Assembly (NCBI GenBank): GCA_964398885.1
Contig: CAYNOU010000018.1
Span: 1-42,016, forward strand
DNA length: 42,016 nt
Origin: JAGMCF01 sp964398885
GTDB lineage: Bacteria > Cloacimonadota > Cloacimonadia > JGIOTU-2
Direction: 5' to 3'
In this document: one piece after another, positions 16,341 through 25,600 of the stretch
How positions within the stretch are numbered: the stretch's first letter is position 1
Layout: every line of letters starts with the position of its first letter
The notes under the pieces: generated by a model
Seen by the model: only the letters and a program-made list of their open reading frames with translations
Databases searched by the model: none
Told to the model about the DNA's origin: nothing
Made by a program: the position numbers and the translations under genes

Positions 16341-16367
16341 CTTTGTGTCTTAGAGTCTTTGTGGCAA
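16341..16367 (+). repeat. GTG-periodic leader repeat before thyX
   Basis: CTTTGTGTCTTAGAGTCTTTGTGGC, sense to thyX and ending 21 bases before its start. Same family and orientation as the elements before nfo, the DUF2851 gene, yggS, the UPF0282 gene, the PHP-UvrD gene and rnhA. Confidence 0.6.
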
Positions 16368-16387
16368 ATATTAAAAAAGGAGAGTAA

Positions 16388-17872
16388 TTGCAAGTAAAAC
16401 TCGCTGGCTTCAACATAGATTTTGACCAGATTAAGGATTTTTCTAATTGCTTAACAAAATCAAATAATCTGAAAGCAATAAAGGATAAATTTGAAAAAAT
16501 TCAGTTTACTCCAGAAACTATTTCTGCAGCCTATGCACGAATAAGCAGGTCTCAAAAATCAGTTGATGAATTACGCAGGCAATCTGTAGAAGATGTTGAA
16601 AAAGCAAGAAAATCAAATCAAAAAATTGTATTTGATATGGGGCATAGTTCCATTGCAGAACATGCTGTTTTTAATTTTGATATTATTGGTATTTCGCGAT
16701 ATTTAACTGAATTTGTCCAACGAACACGATTGGCTTCTTTTACCGAGAAATCACAAAGATATGTTACACTTCACGGTGATTATGTTTTGCCGTCAGAAAT
16801 TAAAAACGATACTAAAATCATAAAAAAATTCTACGAGATAATTGAAAAACAAAACAAAGCTTATTTTGATTTATACAATGACTTAAAAGAATATTATCAA
16901 CAATTGAATCACTCAACCGATTCAACCATTTCAACTAATTCAACCAAATTAAAGGCTAAAGAAGATGCTCGCTATGTGCTTTCTCTCGCAACTCAAACCC
17001 AGATGGGAATGACCATTAATGCAAGAAGTGTTGAAAGATTATTGAAAAGATTGTATGCAATTCCTTTTAAGGAAGCAGATGAGCTTGCTGATAAAGTTTA
17101 TAACGAAGTGAAATCTATTGCTCCATCATTGATTAAATATGTTAATCCTTCAGAATATGATAGAAATAGGTACAGAGTTAATTCACGGTATGAGGTCCGC
17201 AAGCTTGCAAGTGGGTTTCAAAATAAATTATTAAATTATACCGAAGATTGTGACGATAAAATATTGGCAACACTTTTATTCAGGGAAACAGGGAATCTAT
17301 GGGAAGCTTTATTTAAAAAAGTTATGCAAATGACATTTCAAGAAAAGAAAGATATTATTCTTGAATCTGTTAAAAATATTGCAAGTTATGATTCCTTGCC
17401 TCGTGAGTTTGAATTAGCAGATTTTACATTTCAATTTAATATCAGTGCATCCTGCTTTGCACAACTAAAGCGACACAGAATGTCATCAATTATTTCCTCT
17501 GACTATCATCCTGAATATGGTTATACAATTCCAGGAAGTATTATAAAGATTGGTAAAAAAGATGAATTTGAAAAGATTATTAAAGAGACCGAAAGATTTT
17601 ATTTCAAACTATCAAAAGAGTATCCGAATATTAAAAATTACATTCTTACAAATGCTCATCACCGATTAGTAATATTCAAATTGAATTTGCGTGAGTTATG
17701 TAATTTTGCTCGTTTGCGTGAGGACAGTAATGCTCAATGGGAGATAAGGGAATTGGCTCACGAAATAGTTACCAAATGCCAAAAAGTTGCTCCTCTCACA
17801 ACTATGCTGATTTGCGGGAAAGATGCGTTTGAGAAAGTATACAGGAATGTTTATATTAAAAATGAAAAGTGA
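16388..17872 (+). CDS. thyX: Two-domain ThyX-like flavin-dependent thymidylate synthase
   Basis: Makes dTMP from dUMP with FAD and methylenetetrahydrofolate. At 494 residues it is twice a normal ThyX chain and holds two ThyX-like halves. The first half has GHSSIAEHAVF and RTRLASFTEKSQRY (about 112-125), the ThyX signature with T in place of the central His. The second half has CFAQLKRHRMSS (RHR at about 362) but lacks the serine and arginine positions after it, and ends with LRELCNFARLREDSNAQWEI. Active-site features appear shared between halves, as in the long chlamydial-type ThyX. Start is TTG, supported by AAAAAAGGAGAG 3-8 bases ahead. A low-complexity serine/threonine stretch (NHSTDSTISTNSTK) interrupts the first half. 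Confidence 0.88.
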   Translation: MQVKLAGFNIDFDQIKDFSNCLTKSNNLKAIKDKFEKIQFTPETISAAYARISRSQKSVDELRRQSVEDVEKARKSNQKIVFDMGHSSIAEHAVFNFDIIGISRYLTEFVQRTRLASFTEKSQRYVTLHGDYVLPSEIKNDTKIIKKFYEIIEKQNKAYFDLYNDLKEYYQQLNHSTDSTISTNSTKLKAKEDARYVLSLATQTQMGMTINARSVERLLKRLYAIPFKEADELADKVYNEVKSIAPSLIKYVNPSEYDRNRYRVNSRYEVRKLASGFQNKLLNYTEDCDDKILATLLFRETGNLWEALFKKVMQMTFQEKKDIILESVKNIASYDSLPREFELADFTFQFNISASCFAQLKRHRMSSIISSDYHPEYGYTIPGSIIKIGKKDEFEKIIKETERFYFKLSKEYPNIKNYILTNAHHRLVIFKLNLRELCNFARLREDSNAQWEIRELAHEIVTKCQKVAPLTTMLICGKDAFEKVYRNVYIKNEK

Positions 17873-17955
17873 AAAGTTAAAATTTTATAAAATATTTAAC
17901 AAAAAAATTTAGGTAATTGACTTATTTTCGGACCAAGCATAAAATTGGCTTGGTT

Positions 17956-18707
17956 ATGAAGGAAAAAATTGAGAGAGCAATTTTGGGTATTGAATGTCCA
18001 AAATGTGGACATGATTGTCTTTATAAACTTGACGACGGTCGTTATAAATGTTCCAATTGTAAATTCAAATATAGTCCTAGAAAATTGAATGATGATTTGC
18101 AAATACTTCATTACTTTAGTCTTGAGATTCCAGCGAATAAAGCACGCAAAGATTTTGGATGTAGTTATGATAAAGTGGGAAGAAAATATATGCAATATCG
18201 TAATGAAATATTTTTGTATTTGCAAAAAGAATTTAATAAGCTTTCCGGAGAGATTGAATGTGATGAGAGTTACTTCGGTGGTAAGCGCAAAGGTGCTCGT
18301 GGTCGAGGTGCGCAAGGAAAAGTAACGGTCTTTGGTATGCTTGAAAGGAACGGAAAAATATACACAACATTGGTTGATAATGTGTCTGCAGAAACATTGA
18401 TGAATGAGATAATACAGCATGCTGAAAAAGGTAGTGTATTCTATACAGATAAGTTCAGATCTTATAAATCTCTGAAGTTTTTTGGTAAACATATTACGGT
18501 TGATCATGGTAATTATTTTGCTAATGGCAAAAGACATATTAATGGACTTGTCCCGATTAATCGGGACTGGTCTTTCGCCAAAGAAAGATTCTTGTCATGC
18601 CAAAGGCAGATCCATTGGAAAATACCATAGAGTTTAGATACAATTACAGAAAACATAATTTGTATCATTTTTTAATAAAAATTCACCTTGGTCCGTTTAT
18701 TGACTAA
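17956..18707 (+). pseudogene. IS1595-family transposase, frameshifted
   Basis: N-terminal zinc ribbon CPKCGHDCLYK ... CSNCKFKYS, then the DDE-like core ECDESYFGGKRKGARGRGAQ, VFGMLERNGK, FYTDKFRSYKSL and HINGL. The expected HINGxExFWSFAK is disrupted: the palindrome GTCCCGATTAATCGGGAC (18550-18567) is read in frame as VPINRD between HINGL and WSFAKERF. After AKERFL the frame changes near 18595; the natural C-terminus (PLENTIEFRYNYRKHNLYHF) continues in another frame to the stop at 18705. Probably inactive. The start MKEKIERAI at 17956 is preferred to codons inside the terminal repeat. Confidence 0.87.
18550..18567. repeat. CCCGAT palindrome inside the transposase
   Basis: Perfect 18-base palindrome GTCCCGATTAATCGGGAC, translated in frame. 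Member of the family described in the findings. Confidence 0.9.
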
Positions 18708-18730
18708 TTACCTAAATTTAATTTCTTCTT

Positions 18731-19396
18731 TTAAATATACTTTCTTTCTCCAAATATCTTGGTGCCGATTCGCACAAGGTTTGCCCCTTCTTCAATTGCG
18801 ATTTTATAGCTGTTGCTCATTCCCATAGAAAGATATTTCATTTCTACATTTAGGATATTAGCAGCCTTAATTTTATCAAAAATCTTTTTTGTTTCCTTAA
18901 AATATGGTCTTGCTTTTTCCAGAACACCAAATCTTGGTCCCATAGTCATTAATCCCATAATTTTAATGTTGGATAAATTGGAAATTGCTTTTAGCAACTT
19001 TTCTGTATTTTCTGGGATAACGCCGAACTTTTGTGGTTCTCTGCCGCTATTTATCTCTATGAGAACTGGCATTATCTTATTATGTTTTTTAGCAACTTTA
19101 TCAATTTCATTGGCAAGTTTAATAGAATCCACTGTTTCAATCATATCATAAACTGGGACTACATATTTGGCTTTGTTTGTTTGCAGATGACCGATGAAAT
19201 GCCATTGGACTTTATTACCAATTTTTTCAATTACCCTCAATGATTCCTGGACATAATTTTCACCAATTTTCTTTACGCCTGCATCAATTGCCTGAAGAAT
19301 TTCTTCGGCAGTTCTTGTTTTAGCAGCTGCCACCAACTCTACACCTTCTGGAATTTCAGATAATATCTTTTCTAAATTTTGTTTTATTTCATTCAT
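18731..19396 (-). CDS. yggS: YggS-family PLP homeostasis protein
   Basis: Binds pyridoxal 5'-phosphate and buffers free PLP; no catalysis proven. 221 residues, normal. PLP lysine is K26 in ELVAAAKTR; IGENYVQE, WHFIGHLQTNK, IEINSGREPQKFG, GLMTMGP and the phosphate-binding LSMGMSNSYKIAIEEGANLVRIGTKIFG-type end (MGMSNSY, VRIGTKIFG) follow in order. GAAAGG precedes the ATG. A GTG-periodic repeat lies directly upstream. Confidence 0.96.
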   Translation of the reverse strand: MNEIKQNLEKILSEIPEGVELVAAAKTRTAEEILQAIDAGVKKIGENYVQESLRVIEKIGNKVQWHFIGHLQTNKAKYVVPVYDMIETVDSIKLANEIDKVAKKHNKIMPVLIEINSGREPQKFGVIPENTEKLLKAISNLSNIKIMGLMTMGPRFGVLEKARPYFKETKKIFDKIKAANILNVEMKYLSMGMSNSYKIAIEEGANLVRIGTKIFGERKYI

Positions 19397-19415
19397 TTTT
19401 TACCTTTCATACTTT

Positions 19416-19446
19416 TAACCACGAATTAACACGAATTAACACGAAA
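19416..19446 (-). repeat. GTG-periodic leader repeat before yggS
   Basis: On the minus strand TTCGTG repeats three times with a 10-base period and ends GTGG about 20 bases before the YggS start. Beyond it, to 19555, lies only AT-rich sequence and the hairpin TCCGCCTTCG...CTTCGGCGGA (19547-19570). Confidence 0.6.
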
Positions 19447-19555
19447 AACAATTTTGCTACTAACAATCACCAACATATTAATAAAAAATAAAATCACCAA
19501 ATATAAGCTTCAAATTTTGAGTTTCAAGTATCAAATTTCCAGTTTTCCGCCTTCG

Positions 19556-20129
19556 CTATGCTTCGGCGGACAGGCAAATTTCAATAACTTTTCCTGCTCC
19601 ACCTTCTATCCATTTCTCTGGATATAATGCTTTTATTTCAGCTTGATGTTGAGTGCAATGGCATGCACAAACCATTTCCAGATTTTTTATTAAGTCAAAA
19701 TCATTAAATCCGTGAAGTCCACCAATAAAAGCATACGGTTTTCCAAACTGTGATGCTGCATCAAGAATATTTCCTACTCTTGGGTGAGAACAGCCAGCGA
19801 TGACCACTAAACCTTTCTCCGTCTTAATTGCCATAGATTGTTCTATATGTTTGAGAGTCCCTGTTGAGAAAATATTTTCGTGAATCTGAAGAGGTTTTTT
19901 TACTTTAATTACTTCTCTATTTTTTGCTCTAAGATGGAACAAAAGTGGGATATAAACTTTTGCAGTTTTATTCATCTTAAGGAATTGAGAAAGTCCCTCT
20001 GTATGGTCTCAATGAGAATGAGAGATGAAAACCTCATCAATTTATCTTTTTCTATAAGAGCAGAAAATCCCCAGTCAGCTTTAAGCCTTGTTTGTAAACT
20101 GTGTTATCATAGATTAGTGTAATTTTCAT
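19556..20129 (-). pseudogene. MBL-fold hydrolase, broken by three lesions
   Basis: Remains of a metallo-beta-lactamase-fold protein of the dihydropterin-synthase-like group. It starts MKITLIYDNTVYKQGLK; a one-base loss in the A-run near 20078 shifts the frame, after which ADWGFSALIEKDK is readable. About 30 residues (the ILFDTG region) are then missing. The metal motif is readable as DEVFISHSH-stop-DHTEGLSQFL, with TGA inside the HxHxDH ligand set. The rest (NKTAKVYIPLLFH ... GLVVIAGCSHPRVGNIL ... GGLHGF ... CHCTQHQAE) is intact to 19556. An open frame of 139 residues from 19975 survives but lacks the metal site, so the gene is almost certainly dead. Confidence 0.85.
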
Positions 20130-20200
20130 CTTTGTAATGTTTGGTGTAGCCAACTGCGTTGGCTTTAGATAGGCGAGAGACTCGCCTACTCCATATCTCC

Positions 20201-20401
20201 TTAATTATGTATTCTTCTCATTTTTATCCATTTACCTTGGTCAATGCCGATAATATTTCCACATTGACATTTGACTTTATCACCATCTCTTATACTATAG
20301 TCTTCAATTATTCGGTTTTTCCAGCAGTGCCATAGTCGTCCTTTGCCGATTTTTAGATACTTGAAGATTTTCTGATGACATTTTGGGCATCGTATTATCA
20401 T
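20201..20401 (-). CDS. Small zinc-ribbon protein
   Basis: 66 residues starting MIIRCPKCHQKIFKYLKIGK, with CPKC, a later HC (RLWHCWKN) and CQCG: four or more cysteines placed as in a zinc ribbon. The start ATG overlaps the stop of the upstream MBL gene (TAATG), so translation is coupled. No named family recognised; it may work with the MBL protein, perhaps in nucleic acid binding. Confidence 0.65.
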   Translation of the reverse strand: MIIRCPKCHQKIFKYLKIGKGRLWHCWKNRIIEDYSIRDGDKVKCQCGNIIGIDQGKWIKMRRIHN

Positions 20402-21267
20402 TACTTTGGATGTATCTGCCAAAGTTCTCTCCTTCTTGCTTCAAGCATATCAGTCGGAATACCAACAAATTCTGCCGCAGTTTGAATCTTGACATTTCTC
20501 TTTTCTGCTACATCAAAAACCTTTGCTATCCTTTCTTTCCATTTCAAATCTCTAAGAAAATGATGGTCTATAACTAATGAATCCAAAGGACAGGTTTCAA
20601 TTATTTTTATCATATTTTTAATTGAGGAGCTCAGGCTTTCGTGACTATATCTGAAGCCCAGCATATAAGAAAGAGGACCATCTAATATTACTAAATTTGG
20701 CTTATTCTGAACGATGAAATCTGTTTGGTCATCAAGACTTGGACCTTCAACATCAGATGTGTGAATGAATCTATAACCGTCATCAACTAAAACTTCTGTC
20801 ACATATCCTAATTTTGAATTAGTGCCGTGAAAAACCGGCTGTGAAAATATAATTTTTGTATTGCCGAATTGGAATTCTCTGCCATCTGAATATTCCAATT
20901 TTTGTGGAAGTTCCTTTATTTGCTGTAAAAAATATGCTGCCCTTTGTTTCTGACTGCGATTGATTTTTTCTGTCGGATGTTTAATTAAAACAGTTTTATT
21001 TTTGTAAATTTCAAGATGGTCGTCTGGATTATGATGGTCATAATGATAATGGGTGATTATAAGAATATCAGAAAGCTTTGCATACTTTACTATTTTTGTC
21101 CAATGTTCTTCTAATCTCTCCAGTTCAATTTGATGAGGTGGTAAGTTGTATCTTCTTGGTCCTAAAACCACACCCGGGTCTATCAAAACTTTCACATCTT
21201 TTGTTTCCACAAATGTGCTCATAGAGCGGGTTCCGAAGCTATCAAATGCTAATGGTGTTATTTTCAT
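20401..21267 (-). CDS. UPF0282-family MBL-fold metallohydrolase
   Basis: 288 residues: MKITPLAFDSFGTRSMSTFV, VLIDPGVVLGPRRYNLPPH, and the metal motif THYHYDHHNP (H73, H75, D77, H78). VFHGTNSKLG, HTSDVEGP, LVILDGPLSYM and VIDHHFLRD complete the active-site loops. The family is best known from archaea; its reaction is unknown. The long repeat copy at 21272-21358 supplies the AAAGGA-like AAGGATTT ribosome site. The next gene, a zinc ribbon, is coupled by TAATG. Presence in a bacterium hints at transfer from archaea or an old shared family. Confidence 0.88.
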   Translation of the reverse strand: MKITPLAFDSFGTRSMSTFVETKDVKVLIDPGVVLGPRRYNLPPHQIELERLEEHWTKIVKYAKLSDILIITHYHYDHHNPDDHLEIYKNKTVLIKHPTEKINRSQKQRAAYFLQQIKELPQKLEYSDGREFQFGNTKIIFSQPVFHGTNSKLGYVTEVLVDDGYRFIHTSDVEGPSLDDQTDFIVQNKPNLVILDGPLSYMLGFRYSHESLSSSIKNMIKIIETCPLDSLVIDHHFLRDLKWKERIAKVFDVAEKRNVKIQTAAEFVGIPTDMLEARRRELWQIHPK

Positions 21268-21271
21268 CTAA

Positions 21272-21358
21272 AAATCCTTTCGCCACAGAGGCACAGAGAC
21301 ACAGAGAAAATAAATATAAACTCTCATTCCCAAGCCCCAGCTTGGGAATGCTTACAAA
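21272..21358. repeat. Long repeat carrying a ribosome-binding site (copy 2)
   Basis: AAATCCTTTCGCCACAGAGG through the same AAATAAATATAAACTCTC block to GGGAATGCTTACAAATT. Near-identical to 5967-6066. On the minus strand it ends GGCGAAAGGATTTTTAG directly before the UPF0282 start. Confidence 0.88.
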
Positions 21359-21489
21359 TTAACTACCTGTCTTTGCCAAGGCTACGCCAGGCAGGCCGAG
21401 AACACTGAGAATCACCGAAAATATTATCTTAATTTCAAATCGGTAGCCATTTTTTCCATCTTCCGTTTTCTATCTAATCTTTTCCCTTT
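21357..21489 (-). repeat. 131-bp repeat, copy 2 (inverted relative to 11400-11531)
   Basis: AATTAACTACCTGTCTTTGC to TCTAATCTTTTCCCTTT; reverse complement of 11400-11531. It directly abuts the RBS-bearing repeat. The whole gap 21268-21622 is repeats with no gene. Confidence 0.88.
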
Positions 21490-21503
21490 AATCTTGCCAC
21501 GGA

Positions 21504-21548
21504 TTTACCCTGTGTAATATAAAACGCTTCGCTATTACACGGGGTAAA
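21504..21548. repeat. TTTACCCC-family hairpin
   Basis: Arms TTTACCCTGTGTAATA (21504-21519) and TATTACACGGGGTAAA (21533-21548) pair over 16 bp with one mismatch. The outer TTTACCC..G is shared with 32564-32669 and 35781-35994; the inner GTAATA differs but stays paired. Confidence 0.8.
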
Positions 21549-21622
21549 CACAAATTTACACAGATTAATCTTTAATCTTCCTGACATCCGTAGTTTTAAC
21601 GAAGGATGTTAATCTTCATTCT

Positions 21623-22681
21623 TTAATCTTTTAACAAATTCCACTTCTCTAAATATTCGTCCAGCATCTCCTGGTTTCTTATTATAAAAGCAGGATGGGA
21701 TACTGGATAAATTTTATAATCATCTCGCTCTTCCATTTTATACCAATCAGAACAATCAAACCAGTTAAAAGCCTGCTTGCCAAGAGGGACAATAATTTCA
21801 GGTTTTATGATTTCAATCTCTTTTTCAAGAAACGGACGGCAATTGTCAATCTCTATTTTGTTATTCCTTCTATTTTTGGGTGTATGGCATTTGCAAACAT
21901 TTGTGATATAAACTGTTTCTCTATTTTCACCTATTCTGCTTAAGCCTTTATCCAGCACTTCACCAGAGCCTTTATAAAATATTTTGTTGTAAATAGCACA
22001 TAATTCACAAGGGTTTTGTGCAACAAACATCAAGCGTGCATCAGGATTTCCTTGACCCATAACTGCAGTATGCGGTTTTTCTATGTTAAGTCCAGGGCAT
22101 TTTCTGCAATTATAGACCTCATCTTCAAGTTCAGAAAGTTCAAATTGTTTTAGAGTTTTTTCTGACTTAAAGCAAATATAAATATTTCGGTTTTCAATTT
22201 GATATTTTTTTACTTTACCAAAAGTACTTAATTCGTCTTCCAACCAGGCAAAATCTACAGATGAATAATTATCATTTGAATGAATTTGTTTGAACCCTAT
22301 TTTGCTAAAATCAACTATTACAATTTTCTCTTTTGCCACTTTATATAATTCATAAATGAATTTTTTTCGTTTGTTTAGGTTTATATGATGTAATGCACAA
22401 TAGCTTACAACAGCATCAAAGGAATTATCTTTGTATGAAAGATTAGTTGCATCTTCTTGCTCAAATTTAATTTTTTTGTCAAACCCTGTCTGTGCAGCTT
22501 CTTCCTTTGCATTTTTTAGTTCTTCTTTTGAAATATCAATAGATGTAACTTTGCAATTAAAATCTCTTGCTGCGATGATTGCTAAACGACCAGCTCCTAT
22601 GTCCAATATAGTTTTATTTCTGATTCTTGATTTTTCAAGAACATCTGTCCTTGCCTGTAGATTATGAGTTTGATTTACCAT
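21623..22681 (-). CDS. Methyltransferase / uracil-DNA-glycosylase-like fusion
   Basis: 352 residues in two parts. Residues 1-165 are a class I SAM methyltransferase: ILDIGAGRLAIIAAR (motif I), VTSIDISKEEL, EDATNLSYKDNSFDAVVSY. Residues 185-352 resemble a family 4 uracil-DNA glycosylase: 4Fe-4S cysteines C192, C195, C265 and C281 (CRKCPGL; NVCKCHTPKNR...C16) and SHPAFII near the C-terminus. The usual GEAPGxxED catalytic motif is replaced by VAQNPCELC, so base excision is not assured. It starts 12 bases after the PHP-UvrD gene stop with ATAAGG upstream, hence one operon and a likely DNA-repair or modification role. Confidence 0.83.
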   Translation of the reverse strand: MVNQTHNLQARTDVLEKSRIRNKTILDIGAGRLAIIAARDFNCKVTSIDISKEELKNAKEEAAQTGFDKKIKFEQEDATNLSYKDNSFDAVVSYCALHHINLNKRKKFIYELYKVAKEKIVIVDFSKIGFKQIHSNDNYSSVDFAWLEDELSTFGKVKKYQIENRNIYICFKSEKTLKQFELSELEDEVYNCRKCPGLNIEKPHTAVMGQGNPDARLMFVAQNPCELCAIYNKIFYKGSGEVLDKGLSRIGENRETVYITNVCKCHTPKNRRNNKIEIDNCRPFLEKEIEIIKPEIIVPLGKQAFNWFDCSDWYKMEERDDYKIYPVSHPAFIIRNQEMLDEYLEKWNLLKD

Positions 22682-22693
22682 TTTTTAGCCTTA

Positions 22694-25600
22694 TCAAAAC
22701 AAATTTGTTTGCCCATCATCTTTTCTTTTTCGTTTCTTATATTCACTTTTTGATAATTCAATCAGTTCCTTTTCTATATTAGAAAGATAAGGACTTTTTT
22801 CAAGATGGAATTCTTTGCCAAAGAGGAATCTCTTTTTTGCATGTGAAAGGAATAGAAACTGTTTTGCACGAGTCATCCCAACATAGAAAAGTCGGCATTC
22901 TTCGTTGAAATCTGATTTCTGGTCATCAAAAAGAGAATAGGGGAGCAAACCATCTTCACAACCTATAATAAATACACATTTGAATTCAAGACCTTTTGCT
23001 GCGTGTAGAGTCATCAAAGTCACATTTTCTATATTTGGTCTATATGTATCCACCCCGGTTCCTAAAACTGCAAATTTAATGAATTCTTCTAAATTATCAT
23101 CAAAATCGTTAGCAAAATCAAGTAGTTTTTTCCCCCGATTTATCAGGACTTCATTTTCTGATTTTTGCTCACTGAAATATTTATCAATCGTATCTTTAAT
23201 TGCATTCTTAACAGATTTACCTTTAATTGACTCACAATAGTTTTCAAGTTCTAATGAGCTGATTTTATTATTTTTTTGAAGTCTATTTTTAAGAAAAAGG
23301 TTTTTAGGATTTATAGACAATTTCAGAAAATCAATGATAGATTTGATTGGTTTCTGTTTGAAAAATGGAACATCTCCAACTTTTTGATACGGGATACTGT
23401 GGTCGTTAAATGCTTTTTCCAATTGTTTCATCTGTCTGCTTATTCGGCAGAGTACAGCAAAGTCAGACAGAGTTTCTATTTCTGATTCCTTTTCACCTCC
23501 AGTGATTTGACTGTCAATAGAGAAGAATCTTAAACCACCCATCATTTTTTCTATTGTTCTTGCGACGAATTCCGCCTCGCTTTTGTCAGTGCTGTTCTCC
23601 ACAATTTTTATTTTAACGCCTTTTTGTAGACCTTCAAGCATACTTTCTTTTTTAGGCAATTCGGTCTGAATAACCTGACTTGATGCTTGTAAAATGCAAT
23701 CAGAGCAACGATAGCTCTTTTTTAGTCTATACACTTTTGCATCTGGATAATCATCAATAAATCGTTTGATGAATTTCACATCAGCACCGCGAAAGCCATA
23801 AATTGCCTGATTTGGGTCACCAATCACACATAGATTCGCATCCGTATCAGGAGCTAACTTCTTCAGCATTTGATATTGTGCAAAGTTTATATCCTGATAT
23901 TCATCCACCAAGATCCACTGATATTTTTTTCTATAAATAGAAAGGATTTGAGAATCATCGGTAAAAAGCCTTACTGGATAGTATATTAAATCATCAATAT
24001 CAAAGGCATTTTCTTCCTTTAGAATTTGTTCATATTTTGTAAATATTTCTTTGAGGTCTTTATCTGCGATTTTATCCCCGAGTAAATCGGGGACTGATTG
24101 CAAATTTTGCTTAAAAGAGGTTATCTTATCAGAAACATAACTGATTTGCTTTTTCTCACAGCCAATTTTTTCAGACAATATCTGTTTTTTATCCTCTTCA
24201 TCAAAGATGGAGAAATGCTCATCTCTCCCAAATTTTTCACAATATTCTTTCAGAATGGAAAGTCCAAACGCATGAAAAGTGGAAATGTATAGTTTGGAAA
24301 GAATACTCTTATTATTCAACAGAGTTTTCAATCTTTCTTTCATTTGGTTGGCTGCTTTATTGGTGAAGGTTACAGCTAAAATATTTTCAGGATTTATCCT
24401 TTTATTTTGTATCAGACTTGCGATTCTGTAAGTAAGTGTTCGTGTTTTTCCTGTGCCAGGTCCTGCAATTATTAAAGCAGGTCCTTTGAAATGTTCAACT
24501 GCTTTTTGTTGTTCTGGATTAAGTTCATTAAGTATGTTTATTTTGGGCTGAAATAGATAGGCTTCTTCAGTTTTTTCTTTTACCATTTCTTGATGGGCGG
24601 AAACTTCTCTCAATCGTCTGTATTCTTGTAGATCAAAATTGATTAAGACCCTCCTCTGCTTTTTTTTATCCCTCTTTTGAATTAGATCTTTAAATAATGC
24701 TTTTTGGGGAGAGATTTCCCTCTTTTCGTTTTCTTGAAAAACTTTTATCTGACCAAACTCTCCATCAAAGCCTTCTTTTATAGAAACTTCTCCATTTCTC
24801 ATTCGCCTTATAGCTTCAGCAAGAACTTCATTACCAACTTTTTTTATTTCTTCAATAGGCAAGTTCAAAAGCAATTCAAATTCTGAACCATCCTTTTTCA
24901 ACAGGGAATTATATGCTTTTCTAACTCTCATTGATTGTGGTCCAGTTTCTAAAATTTCAGATAGAATTTCTTTCAAAGGGACAAGAGAATGGAATGGGAG
25001 TTTATTCTTTTTTTCAGTAAGGTCATCTCTATCAGCGAGTTGCACCACACGGTTCATCACACCAATGGTAACTTTTTTCCCGCAAACTGGACAGATTCCA
25101 TTATGCTTGAGCGTTTTTAGAGGATCCCAACGGATTCCGCATTTCCGATGCCCATCATAGTGATATTTTCCTTCTTGTGGGAAGAATTCTATAGTGCAGA
25201 GGAAATTTTTTGGATTACCTGTTTTCATTGCTTCTTTAATAGAATTGTAAGAAAGTTCAGTATCAAACAGATTGGCTTCTCTGCCTAATTTTTCCGGAGA
25301 ATGGGCATCTGAATTAGAGATCAGAGTATATCTATCTAAGAAGCTGCACATCCAATTCATTGGAGGGTCCGAATTTCCACACCAAACAGGAATGCCATTT
25401 CGTCGAATATAGACTACATGATTTGGCACCGCAACTGAAAATACCGATCCATTAAAATCAACCCAAGATTCCACATAGTTATATTTTTTAATTGTTGATG
25501 GCAAAACTGTATACCTGTTTTTTCTAATAAAATAGACCTGCCAGGCGTCATGCTTCAGTTTATAAGGTCCCAATGAAGTTATGGGAGTGCCTTTTCGTCG

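Larger units (their letters stand above)
17912..18712 (+). mobile_element. IS1595-type insertion sequence (decayed)
   Basis: Ends GGTAATTGACTTATTTTCGG and (complement) GGTAATTAGTCAATAAACGG, continuing into GACCAAG on both sides, form imperfect inverted repeats of about 30 bp. Flanking 8-mers AAAATTTA (17904-17911) and TAAATTTA (18713-18720) match at 7 of 8 positions, fitting the 8-bp target duplication of the IS1595 family. It is 801 bp and carries one broken transposase gene. Confidence 0.85.

Noticed and set aside
17896..18537. 213-codon minus-strand open frame over the IS
   Set aside because: It is the antisense shadow of the transposase, rich in Phe/Ile/Thr as expected of such shadows.
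20001..20129. In-frame TGA in HSH-stop-DH read as selenocysteine or recoded Trp
   Set aside because: The same gene also has a frameshift and an internal deletion, no SECIS-like hairpin was seen just after the TGA, and TGA is a normal stop elsewhere in the window.
25373..25381. Missing penultimate His as proof of a dead intein
   Set aside because: Inteins ending in Gly-Asn exist and splice; the rest of the blocks are intact, so activity is undecided and not excluded.
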